Numbered from the stretch's first letter, positions 21,531 through 32,841 are shown. The stretch: 64,000 bases of DNA from Liopterus haemorrhoidalis (GCA_963971575.1 OZ020624.1:27974356-28038355); one strand, 5' to 3'. A program made the numbers and translations. Notes: generated by a model from the sequence alone, not told the origin.

Positions 21531-21996
21531 AGTAATTTTGTATTTTCGGAACGATAAATCGCATTCTTGGTTGATATTTACTATTTACGGTAAAAGTTTG
21601 TAGCGTAAATAAAAATATTGGAAGGCACTGGTATAGCCGATGTCTTTTTGCATGCAAGACCGCATGCAACTAGAAGCATGATGCAATAATGCATGTGCTA
21701 CAACAGTGTACAGGTAAAACGCAAAGAGACGCATGCGTCTCTCAACTAAGAATTGGTTTCAATTTGTCTGATGCTGCTCTTGTTTGCTATATTTTATAAT
21801 TGTTTTGTTATTTTGTCCTATCTTTTAGTAATGTATCGTCTGTTATATACTTGTTTGCTCTCAAATATTGTAGAAATCATATCATCTGCTTATTAATGCT
21901 TAAAATACATAAGGGAATAACTTCATTTTTCATCATTAGCCAATTTAACAAATGAATAGTAGATATGATAAAAAATTATCCGTATTTTTAATTAGT

Positions 21997-22514
21997 TTAA
22001 CAAATAGCCTTTAACATAGACATAATAAATAGTGCCATTTTCAGAGTTTTCTCTAGTTTGTATATAGAGCCGTGTCGACCCATTTTATTATTGAGGCAAG
22101 AATAAAAACTATGCCTTTTCCGATAGTGCGCTTCCCCAGATAGTTGCGAATTAGGCTGTTTAAGGAGATGTGAAAAAATAGACTGTTTACAGAGATGCAA
22201 AAAGAGGGGACGATTTCTTACAGTATCGCGACTAACGGTTAAGTTATGCGCTCGCTGTAACTCCCTTACCAATTCGGGTGCTGTAATAGTAGGTTGTCTT
22301 TTAGTATTTAAGACCAAAAATCTGTCTTGACCTGCTATTGTACAGCGACCACATCCCGGATGTTGTTTGGTCGGGCTCGCTGTTTCCTGTAACGCCTCCA
22401 TAACCGATTGATGACACTTTGAGAAACTCCTATCCGGCTACATCATTGCCTGACGCCAGATTGGAGAAATCCCACCGCACAAATCTCGTGGATAGTTAAA
22501 TGCTGTCGCTCCAT
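21997..22514 (-). pseudogene. Tc1-like transposase N-terminal part
   Basis: Minus strand starts MERQHLTIHEICAVGFLQSG, then after a frameshift RIGVSQSVINRLWRRY, QHPGCGRCTIAGQDRFLVL, and TITAPELVRELQRAHNLTVS. This is the paired helix-turn-helix DNA-binding region of Tc1 elements with the 'GRxRxTxxxxDR' hook between the two helices. The catalytic DDE part is replaced by unrelated sequence. It lies within the ABCG intron before exon 7a. Confidence 0.75.
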
Positions 22515-22802
22515 TATTAAAAAAGAATGCCACTACTTAAAAACACTGCAATTATTAATATAAAAGTTTTAAATCGAATTAAAATAAAACATGTGATCAA
22601 CCTACGGATCACGTACTGAATAAAATTTGTCCAATTTGTATTTGTTTTGTCTTGTTGGTCATTGTTTTTACTTGTTTTCCATAGCCAACTACTCACAATT
22701 GCCTACTTTAATTGAAATACAACATTTAATGTAAAATAAGTAATATATTTTCATATTTTGTTCAATATCCCTAGACTTTTCCGATGTGTGTATAAAATTA
22801 TA

Positions 22803-23053
22803 GGGAAAAATTGCTAAGCGATATGACATCTGGTGGGATTTTAGGAAGTACAGAAATAGACATTCTATCGCGCTTTTTTTATAAAAAATGTTTGTATAAA
22901 AATATAATTGGATAAAAACAAGTATTAATATTGTAGCAAAATTACAAAAACCACCAATAAACATTAAAATTCACGTTGTTTATATGTAATGAATGTCTAT
23001 ATTGAAGGTTCCAAGTATGCCACAATAGCGCTGCGATCTTAAAATACTTCCCC
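22803..23053. mobile_element. deleted copy of THAP-type element
   Basis: The left end AGGGAAAAATTGCTAAG plus 'gacatctggtggga' and the right end GCGCTGCGATCTTAAAATAC plus TTCCCC match those of the element at 48084-48846. Only about 250 bp remain, with no coding capacity. A target duplication could not be recognised. Confidence 0.5.
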
Positions 23054-23242
23054 TATACATTTAAAATTAAAAAAATCGTTTTTGTTATTTTGGTAAAGTC
23101 TTTGTAATTTAATTTTCAACACTATTTGGTATATCTTCAAGTTTTTAGCTTGAGGGGTACCTCAAGGTCCACCTCTACTTCGACACGGCTCTGCTTAATA
23201 TTTAGTTTAGAATCATCAATTAACCTTAGATAATTTTTCTAG

Positions 23243-23659
23243 AACGGCATGTTCGTGGGACCAACGTTAATAGCTCCATTGATGCTTTTAGCAGTTTACG
23301 GACTAGGTTCCGGAAGTGAAGACATACCATTCATAGTTCGTTTAATGATGTCATTAAGCTATCTGCGCTATGGTCTAGAAGGTTTAGTTGTAGCAATATA
23401 TGGTGGTGAACGTGGAAAAATTCCTTGTCCACCAGATGAGGAATTTTGTATGTATGTTTCTCCAAATCATTTACTTGATGATATGGGGATGGAGAATATA
23501 GCATTTTGGTTTGATTTTGGGATGTTATTATTAATGTTTATTATTTTAAAGGCTACTAGTTTTTATTTGTTAATGCAAAGATTAAGTCCTAATAAGACTT
23601 TTGCTGCATTGCATGTTATTGGTAGATTAGTTAAGTCTCATTTTAGTGTTTCACGTTGA
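23243..23659 (+). CDS. ABCG transporter last exon 7a (transmembrane helices 5-6, C-terminus)
   Basis: Acceptor 'tttctag', ends at TGA 23657-23659. It reads NGMFVGPTLIAPLMLLAVYG, SLSYLRYGLEGLVVAIYGG, an extracellular loop with cysteines (KIPCPPDEEFCMYVSP), WFDFGMLLLMFIILKATSFY and a basic tail ending HFSVSR. 'YxRYGxEGxxxAIYG' and the paired loop cysteines are typical of ABCG1/4. It gives 138 residues and is the nearest match for exon 6. Whether it is always used is uncertain because of exon 7b. Confidence 0.95.
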   Translation, partial: NGMFVGPTLIAPLMLLAVYGLGSGSEDIPFIVRLMMSLSYLRYGLEGLVVAIYGGERGKIPCPPDEEFCMYVSPNHLLDDMGMENIAFWFDFGMLLLMFIILKATSFYLLMQRLSPNKTFAALHVIGRLVKSHFSVSR

Positions 23660-25160
23660 TGGTATCGATGTATTTATTTAGTTGTACGATTTTATACGAA
23701 AACAAAGATATATTTTATTGTTGGGATGTTGTTTTTTTTTTCTTCTTAATTAGGGTAACACACTACTGAGTTAATCCACTACACGACGTGAAAACACACT
23801 TGACGAACAAACAGAATATACTTACACCAGATTAGGGACCAAAGGTCAGAGATAAGTAAAAAATTAACAAAAATCAAATCAAAGACTTCGCAAATTCATT
23901 AAAACCGCCGAAAACTCTTAATAAGGTTACGAACATGTAGAAAGATATTTGCTGCACGTAATTGGGCGACAATTAACAAATCAAATTGCATCAGCCAATA
24001 GTGCACTTCGATTCGAACTGCTTATCTTCTTTTTCGTTCATTCCTTCGATCTAAGGAGCTGGGTTCGGGAAGCAAACTCAGTTCAGGAAGGAAGAAAGAG
24101 CGTTCGAGAAAAGGCCTAAACACGTTTCCTCGAGCGTAGTGTTTCTTCTCGAGAATTTCTCGAGAAAAAGTTATAATTCTCTTTTATCATTTCTTGAGAA
24201 ATGTAAAATTTTCTCGACGCCACGTTAAACACGTTGTGCTTTTAAAAAACTATTTAAAAAAGTATAATGTTTAGTGAGTCACTGATTATAATTTAATTTT
24301 GATAAAATTTGTCTTCTGTCTCCCGCAACGCATATGTGGCAACAGATAAGAAGCGATTTATAATATTTAGTTAATTAGCATTTATTGTTACAATATTTTA
24401 TTTTAATTTAGTGTATTATTTATTATAATCAATTACATTCCATTTTGTGTTCAGTTTAAAACTGTTATGTAAAAGATTACCTACAACTTAAATAAAATAA
24501 TAATTACTATTATTATTAATTTCTTAATTTTTTGGAAAATTCTCTATACATATGTATTTTCAATTAATTTGCAATTACGTGCCTTTTTCGTAATAATTTT
24601 TTAAGCCCCGTTATCCATTTGTTCTAATGTTATTTAAATGAATACTTTTGTACTTTAAAGTTGACTATAATTTTAACATGTTTTTATCCTTTACAATATT
24701 TTCAACATTAAAAAAATATATATATTCTAATAATTATTTTTCTCGAGATTTCTCGAGTAAGTCTAATTTATCATTTCTCGAGAAATGAAAAATGTCGATA
24801 AATCAGAAACACTACTCGAGCAGTCAGGCGTTAAACAGAGTGACTCAGAACACTCCAAGATATTTCCCGAACCTACTCAGGTTCAAAAAGTCACTCAGTT
24901 TAACCCCAGAGCGTTCAAGAAAAGGCCTAAACGCGTTTCCTCGAGCAGTCTGGAATTAAACAGAGTTACTCGGAACACTGCGAGCTTGCTTCCCGAACTC
25001 AGCTATAATAAGAACATATAGAAAGATTGTTGCCGGCGTTTATAAGCGCTTGTTAACATGCGATCAGCAAGAATATCACCTTACTTTCGTACCCGGACTC
25101 GTAGAACGCTTGTTGTTGCTTGTCGGCGCTTGCAACAAGCGCTATTAAACAGAAATATTT
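23660..25160. repeat. repeat block rich in CTCGAG, interrupted by hAT-like element
   Basis: Positions 24099-24135 (gagcgttcgagaaaaggcct and following) recur at 24911-24948, and 'gcttgcttcccgaac' words recur at 24985 and 25856. 23928-23990 and 25001-25065 are diverged direct repeats. No gene. The host repeat is split by the insertion at 24137-24814. Confidence 0.55.
24137..24814. mobile_element. hAT-like element with TAGTGTTTCT ends
   Basis: Begins TAGTGTTTCTTCTCGAG and ends AGAAACACTA, with 8-bp flanks ctcgagcg and ctcgagca (one mismatch). The interior carries several TTTCTCGAGAAA-type palindromes and no gene. Removing it restores a sequence collinear with the repeat at 24935-24990, which supports the boundaries. 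Confidence 0.65.
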
Positions 25161-25164
25161 GAAA

Positions 25165-25262
25165 AATTATTTCCTTCTAAATTTCAAGTGAAGACCTAAA
25201 ACAAAAAAAAGGTCCTTACTTCTAAATTTCAAGTGAAGATCTAAAAAAAAAGGTCTTCACTT
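25165..25262. repeat. degenerate copies of the 39-bp A-rich tandem unit
   Basis: Two to three units of 'cttctaaatttcaagtgaag' plus A-run plus 'ggtcctt/ggtcttc' resemble the unit of the arrays at 32401-32686 and 38413-39530. No TAGGGTGACC ends are present here. Confidence 0.55.
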
Positions 25263-25927
25263 CTATACAATATAAAATTAGAAAAGCAATTCGTTTTATA
25301 AAACTAATGATTGAAAATTTTATCATTTAAAGTGATTCACTGGCGTTCCGAAGTAGCTGTCGCCCTGGGCGAACCGCCCCCCCCCAACTACACCACAGAC
25401 TAACCGGCAAAATAAACGCCCACAATAGGGGCTTCTAGCCTCCTGTTTATCGGTTCCGGAAATAATCTTTCTACTTGTTCGTACCTTAACGCACTTTATA
25501 ATACGCGAATTCGAGCAAAAACTTTAATGAAGGGAATTTAGGGGAATAAATAAATTAACACCAAAATGTTTATACATCATGCTGACTGCAATGTCGACGT
25601 TAATTATTTTCTAAGCTAAAATTTTAGTTTTTTTTTTTTTGTGAAATTGTTGCGTTCGTAACAGGTTATGTAAGTTTATTAGTGTTTGTGTTGGTTTGTT
25701 TTTGTTCATTCATGTTCGTTCGTTAGGTGTGTCAGTGGCTTAAGTTAACCCTCAGACCACGATAAAAAAAATCTGATTATCAGAAACTAACAAAAAAGGC
25801 TTCCAACAGAAACAACTTTATTTCCACAAAACCAGAGTGACTCGGAGCACTCCGAGCTTGCTTCCCGAACCCACCTTTTTTGCACAATGAGTGGGCATCT
25901 AATGACAACTTTCACAATAATCTTAAG
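25263..25927. other. no gene; hAT-like end
   Basis: A GC-rich patch near 25338-25385 (cactggcgttccgaagtagc followed by a C-run) looks like a hAT-type end. The rest is AT-rich, including 'gactcggagcactccgagct', which is shared with the 24.8-25.0 kb repeat. Confidence 0.35.
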
Positions 25928-26068
25928 CAGCGGCGGCTGGTGAAGCATGTTTGTGAGGGCAATCAGCATGATCGGACACGCTCGTGCTTTGTCATTACTA
26001 TACTACTGTTGAGCGATATAGTAAGAGCTTGTCCGATCATACCAATCATGCTTTACCGGCCGTCGCTG
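25928..26068. mobile_element. 141-bp hAT MITE
   Basis: Inverted ends CAGCGGCGGCTGGTGAAGCA and CAGCGACGGCCGGTAAAGCA lie inside a perfect 8-bp duplication ATCTTAAG (25920-25927, 26069-26076). The arms are similar over about 60 bp each, so the element is almost a full foldback. Confidence 0.85.
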
Positions 26069-26498
26069 ATCTTAAGTATTAGCGTACGGATAAAAGACTG
26101 ACAATAACGCTATTTTTTCCATAGAAAATTTTCCTTTCCAATAATTCCATGGGTAATTAATTAATTTAGTTCTGTTTTTGTTGTGATGCCTTTATGGCCA
26201 AAAGTGGCTTTATGGTCCACAAAATGGTTCATATTCTAGAAAATAAGATTCTAGAAAAGCACAGGGTTAAAAGTGCAGCTATAGCTTTTGTGTTGTGACT
26301 TTTTTTCACCATTATCATCTTTCATTACTGTAAGGTAAGAACATATTATTTTTTGTGTTTTATTATCGATTTCACAATTAAATTATAGATATATTTGCGG
26401 TTTGAATTTTGAAATATCATCTTGGTTATTAAACTGCTTGAAAAAAGTTAATTTGAAGTGTTCGTGGAAAGAGTACGACTTCTAAAATGTAGCACAGA

Positions 26499-26546
26499 AA
26501 GAATTATATCCAATGAAGCGTATACGCTTCATTGGATATAATTCTT
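26499..26546. repeat. perfect 48-bp palindrome
   Basis: The 24-bp arm AAGAATTATATCC/AATGAAGCGTA is followed with no spacer by its exact reverse complement, centred on GCGTATACGC. No transposon ends were recognised next to it. Confidence 0.9.
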
Positions 26547-26952
26547 AATGAGTAAAATTTTTAACTACGTATTCTACCATAATAATCATCATCCAGTGGT
26601 GGACTAGCCCGCAGGGATTTATCAGTGGGCCGGTCCCAAGAGGGCCGATTTTTGGATCAACTGGACCAATCAATCCTTGATCCAGTGGAGTTGATCCTTG
26701 ATCCAATGAGATTGGCTCTTGAGCCTATGAGCCAATTTATTCCAATTTTCCAATGCCGCAAAATTTTGCCAGTCCGCTTATAATAATAATAATAATAATA
26801 ATAATATTTATTTCATTATGAATATTTATATCATCACGCAAAATGTATTGGATTATTTTATTTCTAAAATGGAGCAAATGTGACGAATTGGGACTGTAAC
26901 TATGACTAGTAAAATTTTTGTTCCAATGTGGATTTTTGTAAAATATACTATG
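26547..26952. other. no gene; microsatellite
   Basis: Contains a (TAA)n run at 26778-26806 and, near 26596, CCAGTGGTGGACTAGCCCGC that looks like a hAT end. No coding feature. Confidence 0.4.
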
Positions 26953-27486
26953 AAAAATCAGCTGTGGCCACCACAGGACCAACCGCTATCATAAAGTATT
27001 TGTATAAAATACATTCTAGCAGCAGAGTAGAAATAACTTTGCCTAATATTTTCTAACAAAGATATTATTTATCATGACCATGGAAACGTTACATATAAGT
27101 ATAGGAAAATTGAAATTTTTCAAAAGTTTTTCGTTTGATCAAAAAATGTCTCAAATAAAAGTTGTTAGTTATTGCTTTTATAGCAACTTTTGTTCAATAA
27201 ATTTTTTCCAAATATTTTTCTGTTGTGTAATAATCACAAAAATCTTAAAATCAACACGAGTAAACTCCCATTTTTAGTCACCCGATTTTTACCAAAAGAC
27301 AGACAGACAGACAGACAGACGGACGGACGGACAGACGGACGGACAGACAGACCGACATACATCATGCTAAAAATAGTTAAAACGTTATGTAAGGACCTCA
27401 ATTCGTGGAGATCCATCGAAATCTTGAAATGTCAAAATTGGTATGATCACAATACCTCCCTTATATATGTTGGCGGTCGGTAAAAA
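26953..27486 (-). mobile_element. Helentron-like non-autonomous element, family A, copy 2
   Basis: Same structure as the copy at 6184-6757: hairpin CTGTGGCCACCACAG plus ACCAACCGC at the left, a (CAGA/GACG)n core at 27298-27352, and GGCGGTCGG at the right end. Interior sequence is clearly alignable with copies 1, 3 and 4. Confidence 0.7.
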
Positions 27487-28094
27487 TGACGAAGTCAAAT
27501 ATTGACATGCTATTCTTTCTTTTCTTGGTGACGTTGCCGGCTGTAAAACGTACTTTTATATTTTTTAGCTATGAATACACGGTATATTACAAATGGTTAT
27601 TCTTTTTTGTACTGTGTTACCTGATTTTTGTAAATCATAGAAATCTCCGATACTTTTTCAATTTAATTTCAATGAATTAACAAAAAAGGACACAAAATTC
27701 CGTATAATATTTTGGGTTCAATTACCTATTTGACAGTTTTACATTTGGCAACACCGCTCCCATTTTCCATAAGAGCAATACTGAATTCTAACGTTTGAAC
27801 GGACTTTAGTACACGTAAAATTTATATACTAGCTGTAAATAATTATACAAAAAATATTACTCTTATTAAATTACATATTTTATAATTTTCACGGACTGGT
27901 TAGATTTTGCCACGGACTGGCGGTTGAGACACACTGTTCTATATTACACGACTTTTTTCTTATGTATTTTCCTCCTACTCCACTTAGTTTATAATCCAGG
28001 GGGGTGCAACCGCTCCTTTTTGAACTCCGCTCACTTTGCCCATGCCCATGAAGCAGAATTTTTAAAATGAAATCACTTTGGAGAAATCTAAAAT
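27487..28094. other. no gene; solitary hAT-like end
   Basis: CGGTTGAGACACACTG near 27912-27927 resembles the right end of a hAT element such as that at 49263-50103. No left end with a matching duplication was seen. The rest is AT-rich. Confidence 0.35.
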
Positions 28095-28300
28095 TAAAAT
28101 GTAATTATTCACGCAGTTCTAACTGGTAAAAACAGTTTTAATTCTGTCTGGTTCAAATCTCCGTTGATGATTATTCGGGCGAGAATAATATTTTAATATT
28201 ACTCCCATTTTCACAATCATTCATCTCTCATTAAGGTGTACAAACTCGCCCCCTGGCATCGGCGATTAACCTCGTTGCAGGAATAGGCCGATAAAAATAA
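28095..28300 (+). mobile_element. SINE, copy 2
   Basis: Shares 'ctccgttgatgattattcgg', CGCCCCCTGGCATCGGCGAT and the AAAT-rich tail with the copy at 14721-14941. It has a better preserved B-box-like GGTTCAAATCTCC, so the head is tRNA-like. Its tail meets the tail of an oppositely oriented LINE. Confidence 0.65.
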
Positions 28301-28765
28301 ATATATATATTCTTTATTTTCCCTGGGCCTTGCGGCGTTTAGGAAATTAAAAATTACAAACAACTATAAAAAAATGAAAAATAAAATAACAAACAATACT
28401 ATAGACATGTTACAATATTTTTTATTCCGTTTCTTTGTTCTTCTTCCAGTGTCCCACTCTTTCTTCCTATTCTTCCGGCTTCCCTCTTCAATCTCCTTCC
28501 TTTTTGCCTCCAGTTCTCTCACCCATCTTTCTCCCTAGCCTTCCTCACACATCAATTCCTTCTCTTCCCAGACTGCCATCTCTTCGCTAAATGCTCCAAG
28601 GTTTCGTCTTCTTCCTTGCACATTCTACAGAGCCTGTCCTTTGGATTTGCCAAGTACCTGTTCTTCCTCTCTTCGTTGCCGCATCTTCCTCGTTATCCTC
28701 CTGACTTCTACTCCTTGATCTTCCACTTTTCTCCACAAGTATCTCACTATTCCGATCACTCTTAA
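28300..28765 (-). pseudogene. LINE ORF2 C-terminal remnant and 3' tail
   Basis: Minus strand reads GNEERKNRYLANPKDRLCRM followed by CKEEDETLEHLAKRW, then basic residues. The 3' end 'cgccgcaaggcccagggaaa' with 'ataaagaatatatat' matches the tail at 7800-7855, so the two copies are one LINE family with a (TA)n end. The copy is 5'-truncated. Confidence 0.6.
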
Positions 28766-29627
28766 CTATTTATATCTTTTCACACTCAGCGACATTAAAA
28801 ATAAAAAACTGTTGTGTTTGTTGGATATTTCTTCTTCAACTAAATTTTATTTCAAATACTATTTGCATGTTCTATGAACTTTGTACAAATTATACAATAA
28901 GAAAAAGCAAAACAAAGTTTGATAATAGAATAATATTGTTAATTTGTTTACATAAAATTATGTTATTGATAATAGAAGCTATTAACCATAAACTACGTAA
29001 AACAAGTTCTAATAATTTACAATGGACAGTTTTACGTCAATAGTCAACCAACACACTTATAAAAAGAGAAATTTAAGGTCATCGAATCAATTTACAATTC
29101 AAAAATTGTTTCAGCAGTTAGAAGGGACACAGTATTTAATATTTGGTGTAGTGAGATCGCAGTGAATTAGTGATAATATTTGTTGTTAAAAACTAAAAAG
29201 TTTTGTTCGATTTGTATAATTTTTAGTGTTAAAAATATTTTATATTATTAAAGTGCATATTTACTAAAATTACTACTATTAAAATCACTACTACGTAAAA
29301 TTTTTAATACAACACGTATAATTTTTAGTTCTTTTGGAACAACGTTTAAAAAAAATTGACATAATTTTCAATAATTAACATCTGTGATACATTGTTAAAA
29401 AACTAGTGTACTGTTTTTTTCTAGTAATATTTAAGTGTTACGCATTTTTTTTTTTTTTTATTATTATATTACACCTTAATATCGGTTTGTTCTAAGTTCA
29501 CTTTTCAGTAATACGAGAAAATGAGATTTTAATGTTAGGAGTAATAATATTTGTATACTGCATCACATTCAGACAATTTTTTTAAACATAAAATCGTAAA
29601 ATGATGTTAACTTTAGAGTATGACTAA
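28766..29627. other. no recognisable gene
   Basis: AT-rich sequence, presumably ABCG intron or 3' flank. A TATA-like 'ttataaaaaga' near 29057 is not followed by any supported exon. Confidence 0.35.
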
Positions 29628-30175
29628 TTTTTACCGACCGCCAACATATATAAGGGAGGTATTGTGATCATACCAATTTTGACATTTCGAGATTTCGATG
29701 GATCTCCACGAACTGAGGTCCTTGCATAACGTTTTGACTATTTTTAGCATGATGTCTGTCCGTCAGTCTGTCTGTCTGTGTACACGTGCACAGCAAATTC
29801 GGCTGAAACTTCATATTTAAGCTTTTGACATCAATGCTCGTGTTTACTCGTGTCGGTTTTAAGATTTTTGCAAATATTTCGCAATAGAGAAATATTTCGA
29901 AAAAATCTATTTAACAAAAGTTGCTATAAAAGCAATAACTAACAACTTATTTGAGACATTTTTTGATAAAACGAACCACTTTTGAAATATATTACGATTT
30001 TTTTTTAAATATCTATTTTTTTATACTTATATGTAACGTTTCCATGGTCATGATAAATAATATCTCTGTTATTAATAAATATTGGACCAAGTTAATTCTA
30101 CTCTGCTGCTAGAATGTTTTTTATACAAGTACTTTGTGATGGCGGTCGGTCCTGTGGTGGCCATAGCTGATTTTT
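29628..30175 (+). mobile_element. Helentron-like non-autonomous element, family A, copy 3
   Basis: Starts TTTTTACCGACCGCCAAC. Its core is a short (CTGT)n tract at 29757-29778. It ends GGCGGTCGGTCCTGTGGTGG, then CCATAGCTGATTTTT. Orientation is opposite to copies 1 and 2. The final hairpin has one mismatch. Confidence 0.7.
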
Positions 30176-30781
30176 GTGTATAGTTTGGGAACATCTAAGG
30201 TATTATTATTCGTTTTGTGCATATACTTTCTAGTTTTTCTAATTAATTGATATGCTGTTATATTTTTTTTTTTGTAAAATGAAGTATTAAAATTAATAGA
30301 AAAACTACTTTTTTTTAAAAAATTAAAGGTTTTATTTTTATACGATAAATTGTAAAAATCAAAAGATTTTGAAATGATTTGATAATCAAAAAGTGTTCCT
30401 CTTTCAATTGAATAATTTTCAGTTATTCAGCAATTATGATAGTGTAAACATGCTGAAAAGTGAAAAGCAATTTAGGATACCGTGCATGCGCTTGAATGAA
30501 AAGGATATAAAATAAAATTTTCATTTAAAAAAAGTAAAAAGTTCACTATTTTTTACCAAATCGCTGTGTGAATCTTCATTTATTCAGATAGTGTTATTTT
30601 TATGAAATATTACTTTTTCAGTGTTAAAATTAACACTACTTTAAAACCATTTATTTTCTAACACTATAATTTAACCAGTATGTAAGTGTAAACTTAACAC
30701 TAAATTTAACCACAAAAGAAGTGTAAATAATTAACACGAAAAGCGAGCGACTTTATGGTATTTTTAATTTTTGGGGTTAAT
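30176..30781. other. no recognisable gene
   Basis: AT-rich. Positions 30600-30740 repeat 'taacac' words at irregular spacing (agtgttaaaattaacactac and similar). Confidence 0.35.
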
Positions 30782-31545
30782 AATTAAAAATTTAAATTAC
30801 TCTCTTATTATTGACTTAACAGCAAAAACTTATATAACAAATATTGTTAAGAATAAGAAGACAAATCTTTTATCTCAATTAATTGTTTTGATTGGATATA
30901 AATATTTGGAGAGTTATGGCGGAAACTCCCCAAAATTAAAAACTTAAATTACTCCCTTATTATTGACTTAACAGCAAAAACTTATATAACAAATATTGTT
31001 AAGAATAAGAAGACAAATCTTTTATCTAAATGCATTTTTTGATTGGATAAATATTTGGAAAGTTATGGTGGAAAACCACAAAAATTAAAAACTTAAATTA
31101 CTCCTTTATTATTGACTTAACAGCAAAAACTTATATAACAAATATTGTTAAAAATAAGAAAGCAAATCTTTTATCTATATGCATTTTTTGATTGGATAAA
31201 TATTTGGAGAGTTCTGCCGCAAAACCCCAAAAATTAAAAACTTAAATTACTCCTTTATTATTGACTTAACAGCAAAAACTTATATAACAAATATTGTTAA
31301 GAATAAGAAGACAAATCTTTTATCTAAATGCATTTTTTCGATTGGATAAATATTTGGAAAGTTATGGTGGAAAACCCCAAAAGTTAAAAACTTAAATGAC
31401 TCCTTTATTACTGACTTAACAGCAAAACCTTATATTACAAATATTGTTAAGAATAAGAAGACAAATCTTCTATCTCAATATATTTTTTTGATTGGGTAAA
31501 TATTTGGAGAAATATGGCAGAAAAAACCCAAAAATTAAAAACTTA
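30782..31545. repeat. tandem array of five ~150-bp units
   Basis: The unit begins aattaaaaacttaaattact and contains ttgacttaacagcaaaaac and aatattgttaagaataagaa. Unit starts are near 30782, 30934, 31083, 31232 and 31381, with the end of the last unit near 31545. Similarity between units is high, which indicates recent expansion. The array ends about 245 bp before ABCG exon 7b. Confidence 0.9.
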
Positions 31546-31789
31546 TCAAATTGGATATAAAGTTTTATAATAAAAATTAATATATTTTATTATAAAAACT
31601 TTTACTAAGGTGTTTTAAGGTTTTTCCCCTTCTTTTGACCTTTAGTATCACCCATTAAAAATGAAATAAGACGGTAAACACCCTTATAATTGCTGTACAA
31701 AGGCACCCCTAGATATTTCAAATTTATTGACTATCTTTGCATTTTTGAGTTATGTAAATTTTTTTATTAATACTATTTTTTCTTTTTAG

Positions 31790-32203
31790 AATGGCATGTT
31801 TTTGGGAGCAGCCCTCATAACCCCCCTGATGGTTCTAGCAGTCTACGACTATGGAACAGGACGTCTAGAAAAAACAATTGCCCTAAAATTTTTTATGTCT
31901 TTAAGTTACGTAAGATATGGACTACAAGCGATGATGTATGCCATTTATGCAAATCGAAAAAAACTACCATGTCCCGATACTGAAATTTATTGCATGTACA
32001 GTGATCCAAAGGTAATAATGGCTAATATGGGAATGGAGAAAGTGGAATTTTGGTTTGATTTTTGGGTTTTGTTATCTATATTTTTACTTTTTAAATGTTT
32101 GGGATATTATTTATTGTATCAAAGACTGAATCCGAACAAAGCATTTTCATATTTCCAAATGTTTAGTAAAGTTTTAAAAGCTGAGTTTAATATTTATAAC
32201 TGA
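31790..32203 (+). CDS. ABCG transporter alternative last exon 7b
   Basis: Acceptor 'tctttttag', then NGMFLGAALITPLMVLAVYD, MSLSYVRYGLQAMMYAIYA, loop cysteines in KLPCPDTEIYCMY, FWFDFWVLLSIFLLFKCLGY and a tail ending EFNIYN, with TGA at 32201-32203. It has the same phase (0), the same first residues and nearly the same length (137 against 138) as exon 7a, with roughly 45% identity by eye. The frame is intact. No exons for the rest of a second transporter were found between the two, so it is best read as an alternative 3' exon of the same gene. A relic of a duplicated gene is the other option. Confidence 0.85.
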   Translation, partial: NGMFLGAALITPLMVLAVYDYGTGRLEKTIALKFFMSLSYVRYGLQAMMYAIYANRKKLPCPDTEIYCMYSDPKVIMANMGMEKVEFWFDFWVLLSIFLLFKCLGYYLLYQRLNPNKAFSYFQMFSKVLKAEFNIYN

Positions 32204-32400
32204 CGAATCAAAGGGTTTAAAAAAGGTTTTTTAAGCAGAACAAACTACGTGAGTTAATAACTATCCAGAATACGAAGGAGGGATGAAAAATAGTGAGAAT
32301 GAAAATTTAAGATTTTTCTTTTACTGTCGAAGAGGTCAGCATATTGCCCGTTAATTTTTCAGTTTTTTGGGGTATACATTCAGGGTGTATCAAGATAGAG

Positions 32401-32686
32401 TAGGGTGACCATTTTCTTAAGAACGCAATGCGGGACGGAGCAAAAAAAAGGTCCTCACCTCCCAAATCCAAGTGAAGAGCAAAAAAAAGGTCCTCACCTC
32501 CCAAATCCAAGTAAAGAGCAAAAAAAAAAAGGTCATCATCTCCCAAAATCCAAGTGAAGAGCAAAAAAAAGGTCTTCACCTCCCAAATCCAAGTGAGGAG
32601 CAACAAAAAAGGTCCTCACCTCCCAAATCCAAAATGCGGGACAATGCGGGACAAAATGTTAAAATGCGGGACGAATGGTCACCCTA
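32401..32686. mobile_element. DNA element with TAGGGTGACC ends and tandem core, short copy
   Basis: Ends TAGGGTGACCATTTT and AATGGTCACCCTA lie within a perfect 8-bp duplication agatagag (32393-32400, 32687-32694). The core is about five copies of a 39-bp unit (cctcacctcccaaatccaag, tgaagagc, A-run). The subterminal part repeats aatgcgggac. An 8-bp duplication suggests the hAT or a related superfamily; there is no transposase. Confidence 0.8.
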
Positions 32687-32841
32687 AGATAGAGGGAACT
32701 AGATTTTTCTCGAAAACGTAACGTGTGAGCTAGTTAGGAAATCAAAATGATGACCTCTCGATAAACTCTGTGTATTCCGAATATATCCCGTTTCGTACAA
32801 TTTGGGTAGTTTTTATCTTCTTCCAGATATTTTTGCTAACC

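Noticed and set aside
29050..29160. Promoter with TATA-like ttataaaaaga
   Set aside because: No supported exon follows, and such words are frequent by chance in this AT-rich sequence.
31790..32203. A second complete ABCG gene ending here
   Set aside because: No other ABCG exon was seen between 23660 and 31789, and the exon joins exon 6 in frame, so an alternative last exon is the simpler reading. A gene relic remains possible.
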